Shown here: one piece after another, positions 44,572-54,151 of the stretch
How positions within the stretch are numbered: the first letter of the stretch is position 1
Layout: every line of letters begins with the position of its first letter
Source: Leptolyngbya sp. PCC 7375
GTDB lineage: Bacteria > Cyanobacteriota > Cyanobacteriia > Phormidesmidales > Phormidesmidaceae
NCBI RefSeq assembly: GCF_000316115.1
Contig: NZ_JH993797.1
Location: 5,256,486-5,320,485 of the forward strand
Length of the DNA stretch: 64,000 nt
Direction: 5' to 3'
The notes under the pieces: model-generated
Database searches by the model: none
What the model saw: only the letters and a program-made list of their open reading frames with translations
Told to the model about the DNA's origin: nothing
Made by a program: the position numbers and the translations under genes

Positions 44572-44697
44572 CTATCGGATCGCGCAGTTGCCATGACCAT
44601 GACCGTTTAAGCCGTAATCATCGCTATCGAAAGATATGCGTGCGCTATCGGCCCAGATATCATCATCCTTGGCCGCTATAGAAGTGCCCTCATGCAT
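44572..44697 (-). CDS. Possible small protein (41 residues) directly after the giant gene
   Basis: Starts at an ATG (plus-strand CAT 44695-44697) three bases after the giant gene's stop codon, in a different frame. Acidic start (EGTSIAAKDDDIWADS) and a C-terminal GHGHGNC-type tail. No RBS seen. Could be a real short peptide translationally coupled to the giant gene, or a fragment left by decay. Confidence 0.25.
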   Translation of the reverse strand: MHEGTSIAAKDDDIWADSARISFDSDDYGLNGHGHGNCAIR

Positions 44698-44699
44698 TC

Positions 44700-47600
44700 T
44701 TAAAAGCCTAAAGGCACAGAACTATCAGCACCCGCCAGATAGTTTTGTGCAACTTCGCTAGCATCAAAGGCTTGGTTGTAAATCGCAACCAGGTCATAAC
44801 TACCGAGCCAGGGCCGCCCCCCACCTAGCTCATTGGCTAAGGCGAACTGGTACTGGTCATTCCAATTGGAAAGGTCGCCATCAATGATGTTGGAACCGAC
44901 TAACTGGTTGTCAACGTATAGCTGAGCCAGACCACTGGCATCGCGGGAGTAAACGACATGGCTGAGGTCCGTCTCGACTGGTGAGCCACTGGAGGTGACA
45001 GTTTTTCTGGTGCCATTGTTGCCTGTCGTCGTCGTGCGTAAGCGGGTCTGGTAGTTAGCTCTTTCCTGGCCCAGGGTAAAGTTGCGGTTGCCGCTATTGG
45101 CAGAGAGCGTGGCAATCCTGGCAGGTCCTCGTTGTGTAAGGTTATCCGGAGTAATCCAGGCCTCAATCGTGAGTTCTTGAGTCTGGGTAATCCCGTCGGT
45201 CAGTTTAGTAGCCGCTTGATTAGAGGCAATCAGGTTGGGGGCATTAACATCCAGGACACCATCACCCCAACTGACACCAGTCAGTGAGTCGATTTGTAGA
45301 TTTAAGGGATTACCTACACCAGAGACATCAAAGACGGTGTTGCCACTGCCTTCGTCAAAGGTATAAAGACTCAGGAGTCCCTCCTCAACGCGACCACTAC
45401 TACTGCCTGGTTCAGTGACAGTGATAGTGACGGTAGCCGTCGATGTTTCCCCATTGCCATCACTGATTTCATAGGTAAAGGAGTCGGTTCCTACAAAATC
45501 AGCATTGGGAGTGTAGAGAATCTGATTGTCTTCAATCGATGTGCTGCCATTGCTACCTTCACTAGCGAAGAGGACCGTTAGGGCATCCCCATCGACATCC
45601 GTGTCGTTAGCAAGGACCTGGACTTGAACGGCGGAATTTTGCGCTGTGGTGGCCGTATCGTCACTAGCGACTGGAACATCGTTGACCCCCGTTACGGTGA
45701 TACTCACGGTGGCTGTATCGGAACCGCCATTGCCATCGGAGATGGTGTAGCTAAAGCTGTCGATTCCGTTGAAGTTGGCTGCGGGGGTATAGACTACCTG
45801 GTTGTCGATAATGGCCGTGGTCCCGTTGTTGCCAGGGAGCACAGACACTAAGCTCAAGCGATCGCTGTCGACACCGGTGTCATTCAGCAACACATCAAGG
45901 GTAATTTGTGAGTCTTCATCAACCGTCCCACTATCATTCACCGCAGCAGGAAGCGTATTTGTCGGATTACCATCGATTGATGCACCCGCGAGATAGTTCT
46001 GTGCAACTTCGCTAGCATCAAAGGCTTGGTTGTAAATCGCAACCAGGTCATAACTACCGAGCCAGGGCCGCCCGCCACCTAGCTCATTGGCTAAGGCAAA
46101 CTGGTATCCAGTATTCCAATTGGAAAGGTCGCCATCAATGATGTTGGAACCGACTAACTGGTTATCAACGAACAGCTGAGCAAGACCACTGGCATCGCGG
46201 GAGTAGACGACATGGCTGAGGTCCGTCTCGACTGGTGAGCCACTGGAGGTGACAGTTTTCCTAGTACCATTGTTGCCAGTGGTGGTGGTGCGTAGACGTG
46301 TCTGGTAGTTAGCTCTTTCCTGGCCCAGGGTAAAGTTGCGGTTGCCGCTATTGGCAGAGAGCGTGGCAATCCTGGCAGGTCCTCGTTGTGTGAGGTTATC
46401 GGGAGTAATCCAGGCTTCAATCGTGAGTTCTTGAGTCTGGGTAATCCCATTGGTGAGTTTAGTGGCCGCTTGATTAGAGGCAATCAGGTTGGGTGCATTG
46501 ACATCCAGGATGCCATCACCCCAGCTGACACCGTTGAGGGAGCCAATTTGTAGATTTAAGGGATTTCCTACACCAGAGACATCAAAGACGGTGTTGCCAC
46601 TGCCTTCATCAAAGGTATAAAGACTCAGGAGTCCTTCCTCAACGCGACTGCTACTACTGCCTGGTTCAGTGACAGTGACAGTGACGGTAGCCGTTGATGT
46701 ACCCCCATTGCCATCACTAATTTCATAGGTAAAGGAGTCGGTTCCTACAAAATCAGCATTGGGGGTATAGACAATCTGATTGTCTTCAATCGATGTGCTG
46801 CCATTGCTGCCTGCAGTCGCAGAGAGAACTGTCAGGACATCCCCATCAATATCCGTGTCATTGGCAAGCACCTGGATTTGAATAGCAGAATTTTGCGCTG
46901 TGGTGGCCGTATCGTCACTGGCGACTGGAACATCGTTGACCCCCGTTACGGTGATACTCACGGTGGCCGTATCGGAACCGCCATTGCCATCCGAGATGGT
47001 GTAGCTAAAGCTGTCGATTCCGTTGAAGTTGGCTGCGGGGGTATAGACTACCTGGTTGTCGATAATGGCCGTGGTCCCGTTGTTGCCAGGGAGCACAGAC
47101 ACTAAGCTCAAGCGATCGCTGTCGACATCGGTGTCATTCAGCAACACATCAAGGGTAATTTGTGAGTCTTCATCAACCGTCCCACTATCATCCATCGCTA
47201 CGGGTGGGGTTCCTTCGGTGATGATGGTGACATCGACAGTTGCTGTTGATGTGTCCCCATTGCCGTCACTGATTTCATAGGTAAAGGAGTCGGTTCCTAC
47301 AAAATCTGCATTGGGAGTGTAAAGAATCTGATTATCTTCAATCGATGTGCTGCCATTGCTACCTTCACTAGCGGAGAGGACCGTTAGGGCATCCCCATCG
47401 ACATCCGTGTCATTGGCAAGCACCTGGACTTGAATAGCAGAATTTTGCGCTGTGGTGGCCGTATCGTCATTGGCGACTGGAACATCGTTGACCCCCGTTA
47501 CGGTGATACTCACGGTGGCTGTATCGGAACCGCCATTGCCATCGGAGATGGTGTAGCTAAAGCTGTCGATTCCGTTGAAGTTGGCTGCGGGGGTATAGAC

Positions 47601-50600
47601 TACCTGGTTGTCGATAATGGCCGTGATCCCGTTGTTGCCAGGGAGCACAGACACTAAGCTCAAGCGATCGCTGTCGGCACCGGTGTCATTTAGCAACACA
47701 TCAAGAGCAATCTGTGAGTCTTCATCAACTGTTCCACTGTCATTTACCGCAACAGGCAGAATATTAGTTGGATCATCACCAAACGATGCACCCGCGAGAT
47801 AGTTCTGTTCAACTTCGCTGGCATCAAAGGCTTGGTTGTAAACCGCCACTAGGTCGTAACTGCCAAGCCAGTGCCTGGTACTATTTAGCTCATTGGCTAA
47901 AGCAAATTGGTATCCAGCATTCCAGTTGGAGAAGTCTCCATCAATAGTGTTGGAACTGACTAACTGGTTGTTAACGTAAAGACTAGCAAAACCCGTGTTA
48001 TCACGGGAGTAAACGATATGGCTGAGTTCTGTCTGTACCTGTGAGCCAGTGGAGGTGACAGCTTTGGCAGCGCCATTGTTGCCAGTAGTGGTGGTGCGTA
48101 AGCGGACCTGGTAGTCGTCTCCATCCTGCCCCAGGGTAAAGTTTCGATTGCCAGCATCAGCGGAGAGTGTGGCAATTCTTGCAGGGCCCCTCTGCGTGCG
48201 GTCATTGGGTTTGATCCAGGCTTCAATGGTGATCTCTTGAGTCTCCCTAATACCATCGATTAGCTTAGTGGCAGCTTGATTAGAGGCAATCAGGCTGTGG
48301 GAGGTGACATTCAGGGTCCCATCACCCCAGGATATTTGAGAGTTACAAGTCTGACAGCTCCCGCAGGAACAGGTGATTTGAGACTCATCTCCCACGCTGA
48401 CACCGGTGATAGTGTCGATTTCTAGATTTAAGGGATTGCCAATGCCTGAAACATCGAAAACAGTGTTGCCACTGCCTTCATTAAAGGTATACAGACTCAG
48501 GAGTCCTTCTTCGACGCGAATGCCTGGTTCAGTGATGGTGACATTGACAGTAGCCGTATCTATGCCACCATTGCCGTCACTGATTTCATAGGTAAATGAA
48601 TCGGTACCTACGAAATCTGCATTCGGGGTATAGAAAATCTGGTTGTTGCTAACCGATGTGCTGCCATTAGTTCCTTGACTAGCCGATATGACCGTTAGGT
48701 TATCATCATCGATATCCGTGTCATTGTTAAGCGCCTGAACTTGAACGGCAGTATTCTGCTCTGTGTTTGCAGTATCATCACTGGCCACTGGCGCATCGTT
48801 GACACCAGTTACTGTGATATTCACTGTGGCCGTATCAGAACCGCCATTACCATCGGAGACCGTGTAGCTAAAGCTGTCAGTCCCGTTGAAGTTGGCATTA
48901 GGCGTATAACGTACCTGGTTGCCGATAATGATCGTGGTACCGTTGTTGCCGGGGAGTACAGAATCCAGGCTCAAGCTATCGTTATCTGGATCTGTATCAT
49001 TTGATAGTACATCCAGGGTGATCTGTGAGTCTTCTTCAACTGTTCCAATGTCATCTGTTGCTGTAGGCAGATTCCCGGCGATAACGGTGACATCGACAGT
49101 AGCCGTGTCCGTGCCACCCTCGCCGTTGTTAATTTCATAGGTAAATGAATCGGTGCCTACAAACCCTGCATCAGGGGTGTAGGTAATGAAATCATCGCTG
49201 CTATCAGCTGGTGTACCATTATTGTTGATTGCCACACTGCCATTGCTGGAGTCGGCGGCAGACAAGGTAAATTCGGTTTCTGAGGCAGTGTTATCATTGG
49301 CCAAGACCTGAATATCAACTGGTGTATTGAGGGATGTGGTAACAGAATCGTCAGTTGCCTCAAACTGGCTCTCTGCTTCAATAATTTGGAGCACTCGATT
49401 CGGATTAACATTGTTCAGCACCTGCTCAATTCCGCTAGGCCACTTAATCCGAATTTCACTGATGATATCTTTATCACCTAAACCAAAATGAATCCGTTTG
49501 TCATCTTGCGTTCTGTGGTGTTGTCCTGCAGCTTGTTGCCTCATTTGAGTAACACCACCGGCTGTTACGTAAACCGTTGCTCCAATACCATCACGATTGG
49601 ATACGGTCCCTTCTAAATCAATCAAGATCCAGTTATTATTATTGCCAGTATTTTCTAACAGGCGATAGGTAGGATCGTTGGCATAGGTGGTTTCCAGTAA
49701 ATCTAAAAAACCATCATTGTTGTAGTCTGCAACCGCAGCAGAGCGGTAATTAAGTAGCGTTGATCCATTCGGGGATGGTTGAGTTGCTGGAAAGGCAACG
49801 GCTTGGAACGTCCCATCTCCCTGATTTTCAAAGAAATAATCATTACCACCTGGCGTACGATTTAGAACGAGCATATCCAGATCCATGTCGTTGTCAAAAT
49901 CGCCTGTAGCTATCCCTCCTCCGATGGTGGTTCGATAGGAAACGGAGCGTATGCCAGAGGTGGTGGACCGATCTTCCCAGCCCGTGGGGGTACTTAGGAT
50001 GAACTGATGTACGCTGCCATTGTCAGCAGGGAGGAACACATCAGGGATCAAGTCTCCATTAAAGTCACCGGCGGCTACGTCAGAAAAATCTCCACTGTTT
50101 TGTAGGGTAACACCGTTAAATAAAGAATCGGTGACTTCAGTGAAAACGCCGGAACTGGAATCGTAAACTTTATAGGGTTTTTTCTGGATTGTTTCGAAAC
50201 GCCCATCAACGTCCAAGTCTACGAGTGTAACGTACTCAATTCCTCGACCATATTCTAAATTGACTGCTGTACCAGCATCTGAAAATGTGCCATCTGGGTT
50301 TTGCAGAAAAACTGTTGGTGGCGACTCGGGACTTTTTTGACCATCTTTACGCGCCCCATGAACAAAATCCAACAGCCCATCATTGTTAATATCAAATACA
50401 GTTGCTTCACGGGATCGGGCTTCAGGATAGGTGATTCCAAGCGCGCTGGCTTGATCAATGAGAATAGGTTCTTGTTCATTTGGGTTATCAACAATAGGAC
50501 CGCCTGTGTTGATAAAAAGTTTGTTTTTACTAGTCTCTCCAGTTGAATTCAGCCCCACTAACAGAAGTAAATCTTGGTCACCATCATTGTCAAAATCAGC

Positions 50601-50927
50601 CCACACAGAACCATGTCGATCGCCACTAGCGACCGCGCCATCTGCACCGGGCAGAATAAGATCTAGCCGATTTTCAAAGGTGCCGTCTTGTTGATTTATA
50701 TACAGTGAAGGAGGAGGACCATTACGATCTCCAAAGTGGTTGTTTAACCACAGGTCCATATATCCATCGCCATCGACGTCGCCCCAAGCAACACCGTAGT
50801 TAGGTCTACGTTCAACATATCCATCGCCATCGTTATCTTCCCACCTAAACCAGCTGCCTGAGTTGCCTTCCCTTGCAATTTTAGGAAAACTTGAATTAGT
50901 CACATCTTGAAACTGATCTTGTAACAT
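44700..50927 (-). CDS. Giant repeat protein: FG-GAP/UnbV, cadherin-like and LamG-like domains
   Basis: 2075 residues, no N-terminal signal peptide. Residues about 1-520 are FG-GAP/VCBS repeats with calcium-loop motifs (DNDGDGYVE, DVDGDGYMDL) and an ASPIC/UnbV-type block (GAAGQHHRTQDDKRIHFGLGD area). Then cadherin-like, VCBS-type 92-residue repeats (EDSQITLDVL-NDTD ... DSFSYTISDGNGGSDTATVSI): three at about 525-800, four at 1045-1420, two at 1655-1845. LamG-like domains are at about 803-1040, 1429-1645 and 1846-2065. Exported by type I secretion is the likely route, given the missing signal peptide and the calcium motifs. Role probably adhesion or cell-surface display; not demonstrated. Confidence 0.85.
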   Translation of the reverse strand: MLQDQFQDVTNSSFPKIAREGNSGSWFRWEDNDGDGYVERRPNYGVAWGDVDGDGYMDLWLNNHFGDRNGPPPSLYINQQDGTFENRLDLILPGADGAVASGDRHGSVWADFDNDGDQDLLLLVGLNSTGETSKNKLFINTGGPIVDNPNEQEPILIDQASALGITYPEARSREATVFDINNDGLLDFVHGARKDGQKSPESPPTVFLQNPDGTFSDAGTAVNLEYGRGIEYVTLVDLDVDGRFETIQKKPYKVYDSSSGVFTEVTDSLFNGVTLQNSGDFSDVAAGDFNGDLIPDVFLPADNGSVHQFILSTPTGWEDRSTTSGIRSVSYRTTIGGGIATGDFDNDMDLDMLVLNRTPGGNDYFFENQGDGTFQAVAFPATQPSPNGSTLLNYRSAAVADYNNDGFLDLLETTYANDPTYRLLENTGNNNNWILIDLEGTVSNRDGIGATVYVTAGGVTQMRQQAAGQHHRTQDDKRIHFGLGDKDIISEIRIKWPSGIEQVLNNVNPNRVLQIIEAESQFEATDDSVTTSLNTPVDIQVLANDNTASETEFTLSAADSSNGSVAINNNGTPADSSDDFITYTPDAGFVGTDSFTYEINNGEGGTDTATVDVTVIAGNLPTATDDIGTVEEDSQITLDVLSNDTDPDNDSLSLDSVLPGNNGTTIIIGNQVRYTPNANFNGTDSFSYTVSDGNGGSDTATVNITVTGVNDAPVASDDTANTEQNTAVQVQALNNDTDIDDDNLTVISASQGTNGSTSVSNNQIFYTPNADFVGTDSFTYEISDGNGGIDTATVNVTITEPGIRVEEGLLSLYTFNEGSGNTVFDVSGIGNPLNLEIDTITGVSVGDESQITCSCGSCQTCNSQISWGDGTLNVTSHSLIASNQAATKLIDGIRETQEITIEAWIKPNDRTQRGPARIATLSADAGNRNFTLGQDGDDYQVRLRTTTTGNNGAAKAVTSTGSQVQTELSHIVYSRDNTGFASLYVNNQLVSSNTIDGDFSNWNAGYQFALANELNSTRHWLGSYDLVAVYNQAFDASEVEQNYLAGASFGDDPTNILPVAVNDSGTVDEDSQIALDVLLNDTGADSDRLSLVSVLPGNNGITAIIDNQVVYTPAANFNGIDSFSYTISDGNGGSDTATVSITVTGVNDVPVANDDTATTAQNSAIQVQVLANDTDVDGDALTVLSASEGSNGSTSIEDNQILYTPNADFVGTDSFTYEISDGNGDTSTATVDVTIITEGTPPVAMDDSGTVDEDSQITLDVLLNDTDVDSDRLSLVSVLPGNNGTTAIIDNQVVYTPAANFNGIDSFSYTISDGNGGSDTATVSITVTGVNDVPVASDDTATTAQNSAIQIQVLANDTDIDGDVLTVLSATAGSNGSTSIEDNQIVYTPNADFVGTDSFTYEISDGNGGTSTATVTVTVTEPGSSSSRVEEGLLSLYTFDEGSGNTVFDVSGVGNPLNLQIGSLNGVSWGDGILDVNAPNLIASNQAATKLTNGITQTQELTIEAWITPDNLTQRGPARIATLSANSGNRNFTLGQERANYQTRLRTTTTGNNGTRKTVTSSGSPVETDLSHVVYSRDASGLAQLFVDNQLVGSNIIDGDLSNWNTGYQFALANELGGGRPWLGSYDLVAIYNQAFDASEVAQNYLAGASIDGNPTNTLPAAVNDSGTVDEDSQITLDVLLNDTGVDSDRLSLVSVLPGNNGTTAIIDNQVVYTPAANFNGIDSFSYTISDGNGGSDTATVSITVTGVNDVPVASDDTATTAQNSAVQVQVLANDTDVDGDALTVLFASEGSNGSTSIEDNQILYTPNADFVGTDSFTYEISDGNGETSTATVTITVTEPGSSSGRVEEGLLSLYTFDEGSGNTVFDVSGVGNPLNLQIDSLTGVSWGDGVLDVNAPNLIASNQAATKLTDGITQTQELTIEAWITPDNLTQRGPARIATLSANSGNRNFTLGQERANYQTRLRTTTTGNNGTRKTVTSSGSPVETDLSHVVYSRDASGLAQLYVDNQLVGSNIIDGDLSNWNDQYQFALANELGGGRPWLGSYDLVAIYNQAFDASEVAQNYLAGADSSVPLGF
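44737..47796 (-). repeat. Long near-identical tandem DNA units inside the giant gene
   Basis: A 1254-bp unit (LamG plus two cadherin-like repeats) begins at 44737 and again at 45991. The next unit start is at 47797, a spacing of 1806 bp, which equals 1254 + 552; 552 bp is one extra pair of cadherin repeats. Copies 1 and 2 are almost identical; the third LamG copy is more divergent. Confidence 0.8.
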
Positions 50928-51045
50928 GGCTATTTCCTTTGTATGTATTCTTCTGGCAATGAAAAATGTTGAAAATATTTTTTAAGAGGCTCATCCTAGT
51001 TTTAGTGAAGCAAGCTGATTGGAGAGTCTAAGGAGGCTCTTATGG

Positions 51046-51162
51046 TTAGACCTCGACTTCTACCTCTTGCTTACGCTTGCGGAGAGCAGCGACACCCATG
51101 TTAATTAACCCGAAGAGTAAAGCTAGATTGGGGGGATTTGCTAACTCTTTCCTAACTACACC
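51046..51162 (-). pseudogene. Fragment of a PEP-CTERM-like exported protein
   Basis: A 38-codon minus-strand frame, closed upstream by TAG, ends in NPPNLALLFGLINMGVAAL then RKRKQ. A short proline segment, a membrane helix and a basic tail are the layout of exosortase sorting tails. The canonical PEP is not present. No start codon upstream; probably a remnant. About 1.1 kb of gene-free DNA surrounds it (50928-52115). Confidence 0.4.
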
Positions 51163-51695
51163 CTATAAATTTATGGCATCGAAAACTCCAAGAAATGGGG
51201 CATTATTTCTAGGCAATAGAGTTCAATCAATACCAATGTCAATGATTCATTCACCATGAGAGGGCATAAATGGTGAATTCTGTTTAAAGAGAACTTCATT
51301 ATTGGTTCCCCTGAACCAACATCAACAGAGATTCTATTTAAGCTAGAGTTGTTGTCGGAAAGATGACATTTGGGCTTGCAAGTCATCTGAAACCTTCTGG
51401 GGTTGACTGAATAGACTAATCGCCTCGCTACTTTCAGCCAACCCAAGATCTAGCAATCGTATTACGGAAAAAATAAATATCTCGATTTTTTTCATACTCT
51501 GTTTTTAAAGCTATCTATCAGAGGCAGTCACACCGTACAGTTTTAGAAGTTCTACAGTCAGTATTAAAGTAGATCTTCTATAGGTAAAGTCATGAACTAA
51601 AAACTTTAAGCCAGATTTATATAGGTAAACAACCAGCAGAGCTAGCGTTATGTCCTTATCTTTGTTTAACCTTATGCACCGTCTAGATTTTGGTG

Positions 51696-51737
51696 AAAAT
51701 GGCTAAATAGAAGAAAAAATCATACATTAGCCATTTT
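51696..51737. terminator. 11-bp stem hairpin in the gene-free stretch
   Basis: AAAATGGCTAA (51696-51706) and TTAGCCATTTT (51727-51737) with a 20-nt loop, followed by TATTTG. Could be a terminator for an unidentified transcript or a transposon relic. The rest of 50928-52115 shows no feature I can support. Confidence 0.35.
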
Positions 51738-52123
51738 TATTTGTTCACCTCTGATTGAATCTTAATGCCTCTTTATTATCAGCTCATGAAAGACCACAAG
51801 AGTTAGAAAATTGCATTTTGTTTAAGAGGAGATAATACCAGTTCTCAGTTTTGAGTTATAGACATCCTGTTTAGCCAAGGGTAACAGCCTTGGTAATGTA
51901 GATAAATTTTCGGAAATTGATATAAGGGGAACAATTAAGGAAAGAGATTTTTTCTATTACAGCACTATGGACCCATGTAAAGATGACAATCAAAATCCTC
52001 GGTATCATTCTGTGCTGCAATAAACGAACAACAACTGTAGCTCTTGTCCTTCACGAGCTGCGAAAACTGATCGGCGTTTCCAGGTACCGTTTGAGTATGG
52101 CCATCGTATGAACTAGTGCAACG

Positions 52124-52819
52124 TCAAGACTTAATTTTGGGATAGACAGAGGCTAACTTACAGCGTGCATCGTCAACTTTCATCTGCCAATCGACCCCTC
52201 GCTGAGTGTTGTTGACATCGTTAGCCCAAGCGTCTGTTTCGACCCGCAATGTATCAATATCGCCGAAACGTCTACCATGGACACACTGACGAGTCATTGC
52301 ACTCAGTTCGTTCTCGGCAATGTTGAGCCAACTGCCATGCTTTGGGGTGTAACAAAAGTCGATGCGCCGCACCAGTGCTCGCGCTTGCTCAGGCTCAAAT
52401 ACTTCATAGAACGCACCGATGGTATGAGTATTGAGGTTGTCACAAACAATCTGTACTCGCTCATCTTGTTGATAACGTTCTTCAATCACCTGAGCGACCT
52501 CAATCGCCCAATCAGCCTTAGTTCTACGTTCTCGCACACTCACTTTTCGCCATCCGGCTAGGGGCTCTGTAAATATAAAGATGCTGGCCGTTCCGGCCCG
52601 TTCATACTCGTAATCGACCCGTTGGCCGTGCTGGGTGGTTGCGGGTTGTGGGGGGCGGGTTTCTTTTTGCAACTGTACCGGTTGCTCGTCCATGCATACC
52701 ACTGGGCGAGTCGGGTCGTAAGGCTTAGCGTAAAGATCTAATACCGCCTCCATGTGAGCGACAAACTCAGCATCCGCTTCGGGCGGAATCACCCAGTATT
52801 CTATCTTCCGATTATTCAT
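52124..52819 (-). CDS. IS630 transposase, catalytic part (ORF B)
   Basis: 231 codons from the first ATG (MNNRKIEYW), but it is expressed, I infer, by -1 frameshifting from ORF A at seven As (52824-52830 as T on the plus strand). DDE residues: aspartate in VVCMDEQPV, aspartate in VQIVCDNLNTH, and glutamate in NIAENELSAM. The fusion point reads LKKNGMNNRK, matching IS630 transposases. Full length, no internal stop. Confidence 0.9.
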   Translation of the reverse strand: MNNRKIEYWVIPPEADAEFVAHMEAVLDLYAKPYDPTRPVVCMDEQPVQLQKETRPPQPATTQHGQRVDYEYERAGTASIFIFTEPLAGWRKVSVRERRTKADWAIEVAQVIEERYQQDERVQIVCDNLNTHTIGAFYEVFEPEQARALVRRIDFCYTPKHGSWLNIAENELSAMTRQCVHGRRFGDIDTLRVETDAWANDVNNTQRGVDWQMKVDDARCKLASVYPKIKS

Positions 52820-53259
52820 GCCGTTTTTTTCAGGGTTTGGCGCACGGTCTCGTGGCTGATCGTTTCAACGATACCCAATTCGACAACCTTGCGGGCTAAC
52901 AGCCGTAGTGACCAATTGCTATAGCCAGCAGGCGGCGACCCTAACCGAGTGGCGATCACCTGAGCTTCCTGCTCGCCATCCAGCAACTTTTCGGTGGGCG
53001 GGCGACTCCGTTTTTTCCCATTGAGCGCCACCTCAAAGCCCTCCTCTACCAAGCGACGACGTAGATTCTCCACGGTCTGCCGACGGCAGTTATAGGCGTC
53101 TGCGATGCACTGGTCACTCCAATTCGCTCCGGTGACATCTGTCTTGAGGAGAATCTGTGCTCGTCGGACTTTTTGGCTACTGCCACTGAGCGTTTTGATG
53201 ACCGTTTCGAGATGATTGCGCTCAGATTCACTTAATCGAACAATATATTTCTTCTGCAT
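52816..53259 (-). CDS. IS630 transposase, DNA-binding part (ORF A)
   Basis: 147 residues with a helix-turn-helix region (QCIADAYNCRRQTVENLRRRLVEEGF) and the conserved linker GYSNWSLRLLARKVVELGIVE. The TGA stop overlaps the ORF B ATG by four bases. The A7 run in its last codons is a standard slippery site. Probably makes the full transposase only after the shift. Confidence 0.9.
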   Translation of the reverse strand: MQKKYIVRLSESERNHLETVIKTLSGSSQKVRRAQILLKTDVTGANWSDQCIADAYNCRRQTVENLRRRLVEEGFEVALNGKKRSRPPTEKLLDGEQEAQVIATRLGSPPAGYSNWSLRLLARKVVELGIVETISHETVRQTLKKTA

Positions 53260-53362
53260 AGACCTTTAGAGTGCTCTATACAGACTATCGCAACACTCTC
53301 GATAATCCCAATTTTTAGCTTTGACGCTGCACTAGTTACATGCAGCCTTAGGATGCAGGGTG

Positions 53363-54151
53363 CTAACGTTCTGATTCATCGCGAATCTTGGCAAGCCATT
53401 CTGCGAACCATACAGAGTCTGCTTCTTTCAGCGCAGGAACCGGTGGCTGACTGTAGTCAATCACTAAGTCATAGCCTGACTGGTCATAAATATCGCCCAG
53501 TAAATTTTGCAGGTTAACGATGGGTTCTGACTCTGTTTCCTGTAACGGTAATGGAAATGCTGGAATTGGATCTGGCAAGTTAAATGCATACAGACTTGCT
53601 TGGGGGCGTTGGGAACTGGCACTTACCAAAATACGGTAGTGAGTTTGTAGCTGCTCGGGCAACTGAACTATGGGAGACCACTGTCGTAGCAAATCGATTT
53701 CTACCAGATTAGTAGCACTGGCCAGAATGACTTGACGTTTTGCTTCATAGGTTCGTCTGCCTTCGCCAGGGCGTTTATTGGTGGGCGATAAGACTTCGAT
53801 AACGGTGACGACTTCACTAGTAGCTACTTCTCGAATTTCGAGGTATCCCTGTCGAACGACCTCCGGCATGGGCAAATCGACAAGGATGGGTTGAGCCACC
53901 GTCGTACCCAAAGTTGCCTCACTCGCGGATTGAGTGCCCTTTGCTTTTTGGATGGTGACGTCGGGGACTCCCACCAAAACTGAATCCTGCCCCTCAGTTT
54001 GGTAAATGGCTTCTTCGACGACCACACGATATTTGGGGCGTAGCTGTGGGCCTAGACTGATGGCGATCGCACTAATCAACCGATGATGAAAGTTTGGCCA
54101 GGAACGCGGGTGTTCCAGGTAAGGATCCATTCCAGGCAACGGCGAAGGCAT
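53363..54151 (-). CDS. DUF4058 family protein
   Basis: 262 residues. The opening MPSPLPGMDPYLEHPRSWPNFHHRLI is the hallmark of DUF4058, a family common in cyanobacteria and other bacteria that appears to have a restriction-endonuclease-like core. VVTVIEVLSPTNKRPGEGRRTYEAKR (in two parts) carries the conserved E/K region. Biological role unknown to me; possible nuclease or toxin-like function is inference. It lies just right of the IS630 element. Confidence 0.85.
   Translation of the reverse strand: MPSPLPGMDPYLEHPRSWPNFHHRLISAIAISLGPQLRPKYRVVVEEAIYQTEGQDSVLVGVPDVTIQKAKGTQSASEATLGTTVAQPILVDLPMPEVVRQGYLEIREVATSEVVTVIEVLSPTNKRPGEGRRTYEAKRQVILASATNLVEIDLLRQWSPIVQLPEQLQTHYRILVSASSQRPQASLYAFNLPDPIPAFPLPLQETESEPIVNLQNLLGDIYDQSGYDLVIDYSQPPVPALKEADSVWFAEWLAKIRDESER

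Larger units (their letters stand above)
52116..53332 (-). mobile_element. IS630-family element
   Basis: 1217 bp. Imperfect inverted repeats of about 30 bp begin GTGCAACGTCAAG (left) and GTGCAGCGTCAAA (right, complement), directly flanked by TA on both sides (52114-52115 and 53333-53334), the IS630 target. Encodes two overlapping transposase frames. Both catalytic aspartates and the glutamate are present in the second frame. Confidence 0.92.

Noticed and set aside
45624..47657. Recurring plus-strand open frames of about 75 codons within the giant gene, nearly identical to one another
   Set aside because: They are antisense to the duplicated cadherin repeats and recur because the DNA repeats; no start signals or independent conservation.
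44700..50927. Regular direct repeats that could suggest a CRISPR array
   Set aside because: The repeats are in-frame protein domains of 276 bp and 1254 bp with no short unique spacers and no cas genes.
51171..51446. 91-codon minus-strand frame near the PEP-CTERM-like fragment
   Set aside because: It is in a different frame from the recognised tail and has no family resemblance.
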